A stretch of DNA of 64,000 nucleotides from Arthrobotrys musiformis (Eukaryota; Ascomycota; Orbiliomycetes; Orbiliales; Orbiliaceae): assembly GCA_036971715.1 (NCBI GenBank), contig JAVHJL010000003.1, forward strand, positions 3,658,001-3,722,000. Direction: 5' to 3'. This document shows positions 12,367-23,129 of this stretch, one piece after another. Position 1 is the first letter of the stretch. Each line of letters opens with the position of its first letter. The notes under the pieces were generated by a model that ran no database searches, was not told where the DNA came from, and saw nothing but the letters and a program-made list of their open reading frames with translations. A program made the position numbers and the translations under genes.

Positions 12367-12555
12367 GATCGCTTCGATGGGTGTCAAGATTTGGTTGGGG
12401 GTGGATTGTTGAGGGAGTACAAGCCTTTTAATAGGGCGGAGATTGCCGTCGACGTGAAGGTCGTCCCGCGTCCGGAGCCGAAGAGGGTTAGGTTTGCACG
12501 AAGTGAGAGGAACGATACCGGTAGGCGGAGGGGGTATGCTGGGTACATAAAGTGA
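12367..12555 (+). other. In-frame coding-like extension after the stop of the upstream gene
   Basis: Directly after the TAG at 12364-12366, the same frame runs 62 sense codons to a TGA at 12553-12555. The composition is protein-like: REYKPFNRAEIAVDVKVVPR, then PEPKRVRFARSERN and a GYAGYIK end. A 42-base GTTAGT..GATAG segment (12325-12366) that contains the stop is an exact multiple of three, so splicing it out would fuse this extension to the main protein. Stop-codon readthrough or a recent nonsense mutation are the alternatives. 42 bases is shorter than any other intron I infer here. Confidence 0.4.
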
Positions 12556-13229
12556 GGATTTTATGGTTTTACCTTTTTCTCTTTTTTTTTTTGACGCTAA
12601 AAGCTTTATGACCTCTTTTTTTCCCTTTAGAAGCAGATCTTTTTCAATGTGATTCCCTGTTTATATGCTATGCCTTCACGTGTGGTTCTTTGGTTTTTTT
12701 TTTTATTGTTTTTGGATTCTTATTTGTTTATGTTGTACAGTGTACGATATTAGCTTTGCATTCTTTGCCGTGATGATTTGTTTCTTGTCCTAATTTTGCG
12801 GGCAATGATTTCGGTTTTAATTGTTTATAGTTATACGTTAGCCGGCTTTAATAATGATCCTTTCTGCTGCCCTCAAATTTGTTTACGTAATTACGTATAT
12901 GAATCTATGTTGTCTATATACGGGGCCTATAGATCCGAGTATACCATCGAGCGGTCCCGAGGAAAGTGACGGGAAGTTGGCGGTGTGGGACGTGACACAG
13001 TGTAGGCCAATATCACCGCGGCCCCGGAAAGCACAAGTAGTCGTGTATGCAGCGATGTAGATTTCATCAGGAACCTCTCTGGGATTTATAACCTTGCGCT
13101 AAATAAATGAAATAAGAGGTTTTAAACATACACTCGCTTCAAATGAAACATCCAAAGGGCTTCAAAAACATAAACTCCCATACAAAATACATGTTACCCT
13201 AACAAACCCCCCCACACCCACCGAAAAAT
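12556..13229. other. Convergent 3' region
   Basis: T-rich stretch with several poly-T runs (for example around 12578-12592), consistent with 3' UTRs and polyadenylation signals of the two converging genes. No gene seen. Confidence 0.4.
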
Positions 13230-15339
13230 TTACTGACAACTGGCAAGCACACTCTGCAAAGCCGTGACGTCGTATTTGACATGTTTATCCTTGACCACTT
13301 CGTGGTATTTATCCCAGAACCTGCCGTAAAGCGGGCTGATGAAGGTGATTTCTTTGAACAGCATGCCTTTTACTTCTTTATCCGGGAAGACGTAGGATTT
13401 ATGTTGGGAGATGAGGGTGTCGAAGAGGGTGTTGAAGTTTTTGAATTTTTCCTTGATGGCTTCTTTGTCCTTTGATGTCAGCGAGGGTTTGGAGCCGGAG
13501 GCGGCGACGGTGATGGCTGCTTTTGAGGTGTAGGTCATGTCGAGGAGGTAGCCGGCTGCTTCTTTCCATCTGTTTTTGTGGAGGTTTGTTAGTGGTGGTG
13601 GGGTTTAAGGGGTTTTTGGGAGGGTGGACGTACGGGACCATGTATTCTTCCACTGCTTTCTTCCTCCATTTCTCGACTTTGGTGATACCACCGCCGAGGC
13701 TTAGGACTCCTACCAATCCACCGCGTTTTATGGAGGTTTCGACGTATGCGACGTTGTTCACCATGAATACTGCGCATAACTGTTGTTTCTTGATGTACAT
13801 CTTCCCCTTGGCCTCTATGATCTCTAACATCCTGTCGATACACTCCATGCAGTAATTCGCCAACAGGACGTTTCCGTCCGCCCCGACGTCGAAGGATTGT
13901 TGGTTCGCCGCGAGGGTGGGGGAATACGGTGAATTCCAGTTTTTGTCGCCGAGGGAGATTAATAACCCCGCCACGGCGGTTTGGTAATCCGTCAAACGGC
14001 GCAGACGGGCCATATTCGACTGGGTATAATCCGAGACCGTGGCATCGATCGGGACGGCGGCCATGGAGGCGCCCTTCCGTTTCAGGTCTTCTAGTATTTC
14101 GTAGAAGCTCGCTGAGGCGGTTTGTCGGATCGGTTTTAGGGCTTCTACGAATTCGTTCTTTTCGCCGGTTTTGGTGCCTAATCGCGTTGCTGTGGCGGTG
14201 ATGCATTCTATTACGTCGAATGCGAGATAGCAGTCTGTTATCATGAAGCTGACGATGTGTTTGTTCAATTGTCGGACTGTGTTTGAGAAGACGGTTAAGG
14301 CCTGCTGGGTGGTTTGGGTGTATACTTTCAACCAGACGGGTTGTTTGAATAGTCGTTGGATGTTGTCCCATTCTGAGGAGAAGATTCCTTCTAGCGCTTG
14401 TGCGTAGTGGGAGATACCGTTGTCGCCCTTTTCGTAGGGGACTGCGGTGTTCCGACGGGTGGCGGTGTTGACGCAACCTTGCGAGAGGGAGGATAGGGAG
14501 GAGGAGATGTAGGTGCCGCGGACGTCGGCGTAGATGTTTATGGCGGAGGATTGGGGTTGGGATTGGGAGGTTGCGGTTGTGCCGATTGTGGAGGAGAGGA
14601 ATTCGTTTATTACGGCTATTGTTTTGAGTTTTTCGGCGGTGAAGGTTGGGAAGGGCAGTTCTGTTTGCTATCGTTAGTGGGAGTTTAGAGGGGAGGGAGG
14701 GGGGGGGGGGGGGCAGGTACTTTTGGTTATGAAGTGGAGGGGTTCGCAGGGGGTGGATTCTTGGGCGAGGGTCTTCTTGAACTGGTCTTCTAGCTGGACG
14801 GAGCCGGTTTTCAATAACAGTGTCTGTTCACCACTGTTAGCTCCCTGTATATATCGACACGATGAAGATATGGCTGTACCATCTCCTTGACAGCCTTCTC
14901 GGCTGCCTTAAGTCCTGTAGATTGAAGAGCGGCGAGACCTTCGCTGAGACACTTCACGGAGTCTAGGTAGTCAGGCAATCCGACAACCTGTGGCCCCTTC
15001 CTGATGGTGTTCTCCTCACGCTTAACCAGGTCCAACAGCTTCATGGTCTTATCGATTTCCCGGATTCCAGAGTTGATATCTACAGACGAGTACACCCTCA
15101 GCATCTATCATTTCCCGGGTAATATCAGATTGTGGAAGACGGGGAAGCATACTCCCAGCCAAAGCCGTCAGCGAACCCGTCTGTTTCAAGATCGGCTGGA
15201 CGGACATCTCGACCTGCTGAGCACTGCCGGACAGCTTTGTCAAGCTTCGGGAGATCTTGTCGGTGATTCCTGTCATCTTCTTGAGCCGTTCGTTGAGGAC
15301 TTCGACCTCTGCGGCCTCTTCCTCCGGGAGAACCGCCAT
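13230..15339 (-). CDS. EXO70: Exocyst complex subunit Exo70
   Basis: Five exons: 15339-15153, 15079-14880, 14823-14721, 14660-13634 and 13569-13230. The introns are 73, 56, 60 and 64 bp with donors GTATGC, GTACAG, GTACCT and GTACGT. The total is 1857 nt, 618 aa, close to the usual fungal Exo70 length. The N terminus (EVEVLNERLKKMTGITDKIS) and the junction-spanning EMTLLLKTGSVQLEDQF match the Exo70 coiled-coil start and the conserved LLRxGxxQLE segment. The C-terminal half is the all-helical rod (YTQSNMARLRRLTDYQTAV, CMECIDRMLEIIEAKG, KFKNFNTLFDTLISQHKSY). Exo70 binds PI(4,5)P2 and Rho GTPases at the plasma membrane and tethers secretory vesicles at growth sites. Intron 3 contains a G15 run (plus strand 14699-14713). 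Confidence 0.93.
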
Positions 15340-15717
15340 GGTCGCTATGCTCTATCTTCCTCCTTTTTAGATTCGCTTGTCTAGCTCTCTTCCTTCCTCT
15401 GCTTAGGTACTCCGTGGTACTCTGCGTCTTCGGTCGGTAATGATAGGAGTTCTGATTCAGCGGTTCGGTCGGTGGAACGAGCGGTCTGGTGAGGTTGTAG
15501 ACGGTGGTAACGATGATGGTGGTGATGGTTGTAGTCGTGAGAGGGCGTAGTTGTGAGTGCTGGATTAGATAAGTTGGGGTGGATCGTAGGCGATGTCTCT
15601 CAATGCGGCAACTCCAGCCAACCCCCTTCAACCACAGCCAGCCCAACTAAGCTCCACCAACAGAACGGTCGCGGCCCATTCGCGACCTCAAGAGAAACAA
15701 GCAGCTACAAGGAAACC
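15340..15717. promoter_or_regulatory. Upstream region of EXO70 and the small basic ORF
   Basis: Divergent promoter and leader sequence. It contains GTGGTGATGG-type G/T-rich runs around 15490-15545. No defined element recognised. Confidence 0.3.
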
Positions 15718-15903
15718 ATGGGCTTGTTCAGCGGGGTAAGAAGAAAGTCCGCCGATATCACGGGAGAACTACAGTTCCAATCGCACCGCGCCAGGTCCAG
15801 GGTCCGCTACCAATTGTGGGATTTCGAACGGATAAGGAATAATCTGAAGGCGAAGCTTCGACGGTTGGGCAGGCGGCTCCGGGGTAGGGAGAAGAAGCAA
15901 TAG
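15718..15903 (+). CDS. Small basic protein, hypothetical
   Basis: A 61-aa frame beginning MGLFSGVRRKSADITGELQF and ending in a strongly basic segment (NLKAKLRRLGRRLRGREKKQ). The ATG has a reasonable ACCATGG context and codon use resembles the neighbouring genes. A GTAAGA follows codon 5, so it could instead contain an unrecognised intron. It may also be part of a longer gene or chance. No family recognised; the basic tail could bind nucleic acid or membranes, but that is only inference. Confidence 0.4.
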   Translation: MGLFSGVRRKSADITGELQFQSHRARSRVRYQLWDFERIRNNLKAKLRRLGRRLRGREKKQ

Positions 15904-16372
15904 CTGGCCTTCTTCCTGGCTTCTAGTCCTCGACGAACAACTTCACGCGGGGGCTCCAGGCTTGGTTAGCCGGTGGTGGTGGGACAGAACCAGGTCTAGC
16001 CGTGATAGGACAGGCCTGCAGGAGCAAGGAACCCGGCCAAGGCAGCGGTATCGAATACAAGCAAACCCACACCACGATTTCGGCGCAGGATCGATCGTGG
16101 TTCCGACAGTGACGCCACGGTTCTTTCTTTTCCTCTCTTTCCTTCTGCAGGCCACTTTTTTCGTTCAATTGTTCCGAAAGATCGGGTGGAGGATGAGGTA
16201 TGTATACAAGTTCCCGTACACGTTGAGGGGAATGCTATGCACCATTTCAAAGGGGACGCTAACTCATATTCTGCATATATAGACGGCCAATGGCTCTCTT
16301 TTAATGACATAAGAAAATCTATACAACTGTAGTTCTCTCTGCGTTCAGTGCGGTCAATTGATCGAGCAGAAA
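15904..16372. other. Upstream region of the phospholipase gene
   Basis: Promoter/leader stretch with no recognised gene. Short open frames on the minus strand (about 15923-16168) have no supporting motif. Confidence 0.35.
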
Positions 16373-19035
16373 ATGCTGTCCACCTGCTGCAGGCGGATGC
16401 CGAGGCCGGTGCACCTGAGGGTTCCACCGGTCTATAAATCAGGCCGCATATCCACCACTACCGCTCACCGAAAATTCGCATCCACAGCTTTGCGACCGAC
16501 GTCATCCAATAAAAATGGTAAGAAATGGCTCTTCCCAGCACTAGCCTCTTTCCTCGCCACACTCGGTGGCGCAACATACACACTTTCCAACATCAACACT
16601 TGCACCCTCCGTCTGGACGACGGGGTGTTTGAATCCAAGTCTTCTGAGTCTGAACATGTATCTCCACATGCCTCGTCCTCCCGGCTACGCGATAAACTCG
16701 CCGCGGGTGCCAAAAGACTTCAACCGAAGACCGCTGAGGAAACCCATGCTATAGAAGAACGTATCAAACAGCGCGAAGAGGAACTTGCGCGACATGCAAG
16801 AACCTTCCAGCGTTCCCTCAACGCCGAGGAACAGCAGAGGCAGGAAAAGATAAAATCCGAGCGGAAGACATTATGGGGACAACTGGCAGAGTACATCCCT
16901 ATCTCATCCGGCAATATTTCGGTCGATTTCACGGCCTCTTTGAATTGGCTCCCCGATTGGGCGTCTGATATACCCGCTTGGTGGAACAAAGTCCAGCGAG
17001 AGATAAATATGGAACCTGGAACCCTGGCGGCCGAAGTTTGGGAAGAAACGAACAATCCCGAGATAAATCCTGAGATACTCTGGGACGCCCGTGTTAGGGT
17101 TTCGGACCAACTTTGTGATGAGGAGCTTGCTTATCGTCGGAATCGTAAAAAGCACGTCAAGAAGGCTCTAGCGAAGTACCTAGAAATTCCGGAATGGACT
17201 ATTCACGAAGACGATATTCCAACGATCGCTATTACCGGCTCGGGCGGTGGCTTAAGAGCTATGGTTTCGGGAGCGGGCTCTTTAGGCGCATGTAAAGACG
17301 CTGGTCTCTTCGATTGTACCACCTATCTAGTTGGCGTATCCGGCTCCTGCTGGCTACTAACTCTATACTACAGTATCGGACATCGATCTTTTAAGAGCGT
17401 AGTCGAACACCTCAAACACCGTATCCACACCCATATCGCTTACCCACCGGCTGTCATGGACCTAATCTCCTCAGCGCCGACAAACAAATACTTACTCCGC
17501 GGCTTAATCGAAAAGAAGGGGTTTGGATACGCTTCATTCGGATTGGTCGATGTCTACGGGTTGTTACTCGCGGCTAGGCTCTTGGTTCCTAAGAACGAAA
17601 TGACGGTTCACGACGAAGACATGAAGCTCTCATCGCAGCGTAGGTATGTCGACAGTGGCGAGCAGCCCTTGTCTATATATACTGCTGTCCGTCATGAGAT
17701 CCCGGGACTTGGCGGCGACGGCGAGAAACCCACGGAGGCGCCATCGGATCGTAGTATATCAGCCGAGGAGGCGAAACAGAAAGCAAAGGAAGAGGCTTGG
17801 TTCGAATGGGCGGAAATGACATGTTATGAGTTTTTCATGGAGGAGCTGGGCGGTGCGAAGACATCCCCCCCTTTTAAAATATATTTTTTAAAAATTTTGC
17901 TAACGCGCGATTTGGCGACAGCTGGCATCCCAACCTATGCTCTTGGCCGCAAATTCGAGAACGGATACAACATCACCAGAAACCCTGAGATGAAATTCCC
18001 TACACTCCTGGGGATGTGGGGATCGGCGTTTTGCGCCACCTTGTCGCACTATTACGCCGAGGTCCGCCCCATGTTTGCAAGTTTCATCCTCTTTAAGGAA
18101 CTAGATAAGCTCGTTCAAGATAGAAACGAAGACTTGGTCAAGGTGCATCCTATTGAACCAGCTGCGGTGCCAAATTATGTCCTGGGGATGAAGGATCGGT
18201 TGCCAGATTCGGTACCAGAGAGTATCCATAAGACGGATGAAATACAGCGTGAGTACCAACCTATATCAAACATTGATAATCCACAAAGTTTAACAATCAT
18301 GGTGTAATAGTGATGGATGCCGGCATGTCCAATAACCTAGCCACATATCCGCTCCTCCGCCCGGGGCGAGACGTGGATATCGTAATTGCATTCGACTCCT
18401 CAGCCGATATCAAAATCTCAAACTGGATCTCCCTAACAGAGGGTTACGCCAAACAACGCGGTATCCGCGGATGGCCAGTTGGAATCGGATGGCCCCAGGA
18501 AGGGGACAGAAACACCGAAGCAGAGTTATCAGAAGCGATGAGAAGCGATTCCCACGAAGAATCGGAACAAAAACTGAAAGAAGCGCAAAGACAAGATCCC
18601 GCTCCAGCCACCGACGCCGAAGAACAACAAAGGCGGAAGGAACATAAGGGATTGGGATACCTGACGGTCTGGGTTGGTACCAAAGAGGAAAGGGAAAATG
18701 GCAAAGAACCACCGTCGAGTAAGGCAATCGAGGAGGAGTGGGAGCTCATGAAACCCGAAGCGGGAATTACGATTGCGTATTTTCCATTGATCCGTAACGA
18801 AAAGGTTCCAGGGGTTGATCCGGAGACTAGTCCGTGGATGAGCACCTGGAATTTTGAATATACGGAGGAAGAAGTTGACAAGACAGTTGGGTTGGCTAGG
18901 GCAAACTTCGAGGAAGGAAAAGAAAGGATGAAAGGTGTTGTCAGGGCGGTCTATGAAAGGAAGAAGAGGCTGAGGATGGAGAGGGAGAGGCTGGCGAGAG
19001 AGAAGTGGACTGGTGGGGCTGAGCACATGTCGTGA
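16373..19035 (+). CDS. Cytosolic phospholipase A2 family enzyme, probably mitochondrial
   Basis: Exons 16373-17852, 17922-18248 and 18311-19035, 843 aa. Intron 1 (69 bp, GTGCGA..GCGACAG with a GCTAAC branch) is a multiple of three without a stop, so it can be mistaken for coding sequence. Removing it joins EELG to AGIPTYALGRKF. Intron 2 is 62 bp with donor GTGAGT. The catalytic core is of the cPLA2 type: GSGGGLRAM (residues 289-297, oxyanion hole), GVSGSCW with nucleophile Ser323, and MDAGMSNNLATYPLL with catalytic Asp605. These enzymes hydrolyse acyl esters of phospholipids. The N terminus (MLSTCCRRMPRPVHLRVPPV, then more basic residues and a hydrophobic stretch ending near residue 70) resembles a mitochondrial presequence plus membrane anchor. 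Fungal cPLA2 homologues have been placed in mitochondria. The C-terminal 100 residues are highly charged. Convergent with the next gene. Confidence 0.9.
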
Positions 19036-19178
19036 TGTATATTCTTTTAAGGCTTTGATACTTGGGGTATTCCTAAATCAAGGCATTTTGTATAATAAAT
19101 GATAATTGGGATAGATCTATAAACAATTACCGTTGAACTACTAAACCTAAAAAGAATATTGCAAAGTGTCCTGCGTGG

Positions 19179-21038
19179 CTACTTCCGCGGCTTCTTGACC
19201 GCTCTATATTGGGTCGCCGAATTCCCTATTTTATTTCCAGGGCCATTTCGCGGAGTACTGGCACCGGTAGACTGACCTGAGACAGGCACCTCATCCGGTT
19301 CTGCGGCCTTCTCTCTATCAAATAAATCGGCATGCGCCCTTATGATGTCCAATTCCTGGTCCCTCCATCGATTCCTCTCGATTTCAGCCGCATCATCCCA
19401 GTACTCCAGCCCGACCGGGTAGTCAGATGGATACGAAGCACCGTATAGGAAATGTGTACTCCCCTTCTCCGCAGCACCCACCATAAATTTAGGTGAAAGC
19501 GTAAAGCTAACAGGCTTAAACGGCCTATTCGCCTCCGCATACCCAAAATCAGGATCCGGAAGCCCAGCGTACTGACCCAAAGCCCATACTTTAGCCGAGA
19601 AGTCGACGAAAAGCTCCGTCATAAACGCCATCGCCCCGCGCGTGAGTCCCGCAGCCGTAGCATGGGTGGCGTATATCAACATCTGTAGCTTTTCGGGCGA
19701 CCGTTCGACATTTTTGCTTTCCCAGGCGTTCCAGTAGGAGAAGTCGGGTGGGATGTAACGGTATATTTTACCGTATTTTTCATTCCAGTAAGCTTTGTAA
19801 CCCATTGTTTTGCGGTCCCAGAGACCCGCCGGCCGCATGTGCGTATTTGCCAATAGATTGCGGTCCGCGCAGCATTTAGCGTTGATGTCGCGCATCACCG
19901 GCGTTAATTCATCGGTGAGCCAGCCGGCCAGGCCTCTTTGCCCTGTGACCAGCACGGAAAACACTGCGATGAACACACCATCATTCAGAAGAATTTCATT
20001 TGGTCTGAGCTGTTTGTAGTCCAGCAATTTTTTGAGGAGCGCATTTTTCAGTGCGTCTCGACCTTTTTTGTTAGTCTTCCATTCCTGAGGTGTCGGTGCC
20101 GCAAGGTACCCTCCCGGGGTATCGCATATCCCCGGAGCATAGACGCCCGAAATCTTCCCCTCCTTAGGATTAAAGTCACGATTGCTAACCATCTTCATTA
20201 TTTTTCCCAGCCCCCCCCAAACGGTATTGAGCCTCGCGTAAAGATCTTGATCAGTCCTTTTCACCCACCTCGCAAGAGATAGGAATAGCTCATCTAGCGA
20301 TATTCTGTAGTTTTGGACATTACTGCACGCCCACCAGACGTACTCGACCAAATCTGTCTCTCCGTATCCGAACAATGTGGTTTGGTTGAAGAATCTCTGC
20401 CATGTTTCGGGCCGTATTATGAGACTTGTGTAGACTTCTGTAGCCCAGATGTCGTCCGACGATGGTTCGACGGGGCTGACTTCAGGACCTGGGTAACCCT
20501 CCGGAAACCTTCTCTGTCTGGCTTCTTCGAGTTTTGGGGCATAAGTGCTATATATCTCTTGAGCTATCTCCATCGGTAGGGTTATCCTATTTGCACCAGA
20601 GTTTGCAGTGAGGGGCTGGTTGTTTCTTGGAGGATTGTTGATGTTGATATTTGGATAGGCACTATCGTCATTGGGGTTTGCAGGACCGGTAGGTTGCGGA
20701 TTCGTTTGCCCTGCCACCTGCGCCTGTTGAGTACCCGGATCATTAACCGCGCCATTTACCGGTTCGTTGCCTACCCCTAGATCTTGCGATTGTTGTACCG
20801 CTTCGGCTGCGACTTCTTCGGCAGTTGGAACCCCGCCGGATGTCTCAGATATAAACTCTTCAACGGCTTCTTGGTTCGTAGCTACTGCAGGTGCCTCGAC
20901 TTGAGTATTTGGAGGATTGTTTGGGTTGTTTCCTGTCGGATCCGTTCCGCCTGTCATTTGTGCTGATATGAAATTGAAGAGGAGAAGGCCGAGGAGGAGA
21001 CCGAGGAGAGAGGGCCTGACATGATACTTTGTAGGCAT
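19179..21038 (-). CDS. Secreted protein A of a divergent paralogous pair, unknown family
   Basis: A single exon of 619 aa, started at ATG 21036-21038, which begins a clear signal peptide (PSLLGLLLGLLLFNFISA with cleavage near residue 26). Residues about 27-150 are Gln/Asn/Pro/Thr-rich and likely disordered. The folded part (about 155-570) contains PSSDDIWATEVY, many aromatic residues, LTPVMRDINAKCC, GLPDPDF near residue 493 and a GAAEKGSTHFLYGAS segment. I do not recognise the family. The order and spacing of these blocks matches protein B at 21690 (SSSDDI, LTPLTKKLA, GYEGYYEKFW, GLPKDPDF), so both probably derive from one ancestor. The tail is basic. Confidence 0.8.
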   Translation of the reverse strand: MPTKYHVRPSLLGLLLGLLLFNFISAQMTGGTDPTGNNPNNPPNTQVEAPAVATNQEAVEEFISETSGGVPTAEEVAAEAVQQSQDLGVGNEPVNGAVNDPGTQQAQVAGQTNPQPTGPANPNDDSAYPNININNPPRNNQPLTANSGANRITLPMEIAQEIYSTYAPKLEEARQRRFPEGYPGPEVSPVEPSSDDIWATEVYTSLIIRPETWQRFFNQTTLFGYGETDLVEYVWWACSNVQNYRISLDELFLSLARWVKRTDQDLYARLNTVWGGLGKIMKMVSNRDFNPKEGKISGVYAPGICDTPGGYLAAPTPQEWKTNKKGRDALKNALLKKLLDYKQLRPNEILLNDGVFIAVFSVLVTGQRGLAGWLTDELTPVMRDINAKCCADRNLLANTHMRPAGLWDRKTMGYKAYWNEKYGKIYRYIPPDFSYWNAWESKNVERSPEKLQMLIYATHATAAGLTRGAMAFMTELFVDFSAKVWALGQYAGLPDPDFGYAEANRPFKPVSFTLSPKFMVGAAEKGSTHFLYGASYPSDYPVGLEYWDDAAEIERNRWRDQELDIIRAHADLFDREKAAEPDEVPVSGQSTGASTPRNGPGNKIGNSATQYRAVKKPRK

Positions 21039-21689
21039 TTTTGCTGTAAAATCCAGGATATACAAGATATACGGAAATAAAACAAAGGATCTCGAGGTAT
21101 CAATTCCAGTGCAAACCTAGGAGAATTGATCCTGCCTGGACTGGGGGCATTCGGAATTCAGTTGAAGGCGCAACAGCACGTGGGATTGGCAAGGCTCCTA
21201 CACCCCACCCACGCGAGACCCATGAGGGTTTTGTCTTCCCTACCATGAAAAATATATCTCAATCCTCGCTCGGAGAGGTTTATTGAGACCCAATCCATAC
21301 CATGGCCAAAACGGCCCATTCACGTTTGTGGTTGGTGAAAAAATGCAACGTTCAACTGTGTTGCTTGGCTTCCATGAAACGAAACAGCTTGAGCTCGAAC
21401 GCTTCCGGTAAGGTCCGTTTTCGAGATTTCTCATTATGTCTCACATGCTCATTACAGCGGTTATAGAGACACCCCCTGTTCGCATCCATTGTGAGAATTA
21501 TATACATTGTAATATTATACCTGGGATTGATAGTGGATTTCTGATGTTTGGTGTTGAAACCGGTCTACGGAGCCTGGGAGCTACAGAATGTGCACCTAAC
21601 TGCTTAAATTGTACTCATACATGCACATCGATATCGGCCGTGCCCGGCTTTATAACTTCCATTGATTAAATAGAAGCAAACAAGCCAGA
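21039..21689. promoter_or_regulatory. Shared divergent promoter of the two secreted proteins
   Basis: About 650 bp separating two divergently transcribed related genes, suggesting co-regulation. A TTTATAA lies about 40 bp before the ATG at 21690. No named binding site can be assigned. Confidence 0.35.
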
Positions 21690-23129
21690 ATGAAGCTTGC
21701 GATCGGAAATCCAGAGACCCTTTTTCTAGGCCTTGCCTGTCTAACAAGCGTCTACGCCCAGGGGCTCACATTCATAGGAGAAGGCGAGGCCTATGTCCGA
21801 CCCTACGTACCATTCGACGAGCGATCCCGCAATGACATTAATGCTTTTAGGCAACGTTATAGAGAAAGAGGTCCCCCCATCGTCCCCGAAGAAAGCGAAT
21901 GGGCGGCCCCAAGTTCCAGCGATGATATCATGGTACGAAAATCCGCGTGGGATGACTTTGTAACCTACATGACGACCGAAATGCCTGAAAATCCCATGTG
22001 GTACCTCTTACGTGCGTCACATCTTCTTCGGTATTTTTCAAGAGATGCGGAGGTCATGGCACAGGGAATATACGATACTACTAAAAACGTACAGTGGCTG
22101 GAGTTTCGGGATGCGTATTTCGAGATTATCGCACCGTTGATGACAGAGTTTACATGGGAACAGCCCGATAAAACAAAAGCCGGGAGTTACTTCCAAACGA
22201 AACATCATAACCTCCCCAGGTTGCCACGAGGTTTAATGGATCGAGCTGGGCTTTTTGATTCCTCTTTCCAGCCTGACCGCTGGAATTCGACTATGCCGGA
22301 TGGAACCCCCAACCCGTACACTCGTGATACCTTTACTTTAAAAGTGGCGGTGGGGAAGTTATTCCAGCCCAGAGTCGAGAATTTCGACGGAGAGCAGGTA
22401 GTCACCGTCTCTGACACCCGCTTCGACACCCTCTGGACAGCTGTCAAAACAGCCTACGACCGTCTCACTCCGCTCACGAAGAAGTTGGCGACAGCCGTCA
22501 ATAAAGAGAAATGGACACTAGGCAATCCCGGCGGAGCCGCCACAAAAAAACTAGACATGAAACCACGGCAAACCCGTGAATTCAAGCGCGAAGATATAGG
22601 TTACGAAGGCTACTATGAGAAATTCTGGGAAGAATTCGATGCGTACGATGAGCAGGATGACCCCAGTAAACAGGTACAAAGCGAATGGGTGGTCGGGTTG
22701 ATTTTAGGCCACAGGTGGAAGACGGGCCCCTCCACGAACGTATTCGTTGCGTATGGGATTCTAGTTACCACGGTTTACAACAGCGTGCTACCTTTGATGA
22801 TGGATATGTTGGCGGATATTGCTCTCGAAGCGAATGTTGTTGCAAGGAAGTCTCTCGTAAGCATCGATCCGCTTTGGGGGCTTCCTAAGGACCCGGATTT
22901 CGAGGTGGATGTTAAAACTCTACAAAAATTTCCGGAGTGGACGGAAGGACATTATATGACCTGGGGTTTCCCAATTGCAGAACAGATCCTTCCGATGGTT
23001 GCGCCTATAATTCAGCAACAGAGGGAGGAACGGGATAAGCAATATGAGCTGTGGAAGCAAGAGAAGGAGGCCAAACAGAAAGCCGCCAATGGGTTCGCCG
23101 AACTCAAGAAGGGGGGCAAGCAGCAATAA
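21690..23129 (+). CDS. Secreted protein B of a divergent paralogous pair, unknown family
   Basis: A single exon of 479 aa. Residues 1-23 form a signal peptide (hydrophobic LFLGLACLTSVYA, cleavage before Gln). There is no low-complexity spacer as in protein A. Folded blocks in order: SSSDDI at residues 75-80, an aromatic-rich helical part (MWYLLRASHLLRYFSRD), LTPLTKKLATAVNK, IGYEGYYEKFWEEF, GLPKDPDF near 395-402 and a charged C-terminal helix (REERDKQYELWKQEKEAKQK). Aligned by eye with protein A the same blocks occur in the same order. No catalytic motif is obvious. Function unknown; secretion is inferred from the signal peptide. Confidence 0.8.
   Translation: MKLAIGNPETLFLGLACLTSVYAQGLTFIGEGEAYVRPYVPFDERSRNDINAFRQRYRERGPPIVPEESEWAAPSSSDDIMVRKSAWDDFVTYMTTEMPENPMWYLLRASHLLRYFSRDAEVMAQGIYDTTKNVQWLEFRDAYFEIIAPLMTEFTWEQPDKTKAGSYFQTKHHNLPRLPRGLMDRAGLFDSSFQPDRWNSTMPDGTPNPYTRDTFTLKVAVGKLFQPRVENFDGEQVVTVSDTRFDTLWTAVKTAYDRLTPLTKKLATAVNKEKWTLGNPGGAATKKLDMKPRQTREFKREDIGYEGYYEKFWEEFDAYDEQDDPSKQVQSEWVVGLILGHRWKTGPSTNVFVAYGILVTTVYNSVLPLMMDMLADIALEANVVARKSLVSIDPLWGLPKDPDFEVDVKTLQKFPEWTEGHYMTWGFPIAEQILPMVAPIIQQQREERDKQYELWKQEKEAKQKAANGFAELKKGGKQQ

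Noticed and set aside
13589..14476. 295-codon minus-strand frame overlapping EXO70 exon 4
   Set aside because: Arg/His/Pro-rich out-of-frame shadow; the EXO70 frame has the family's conserved helices.
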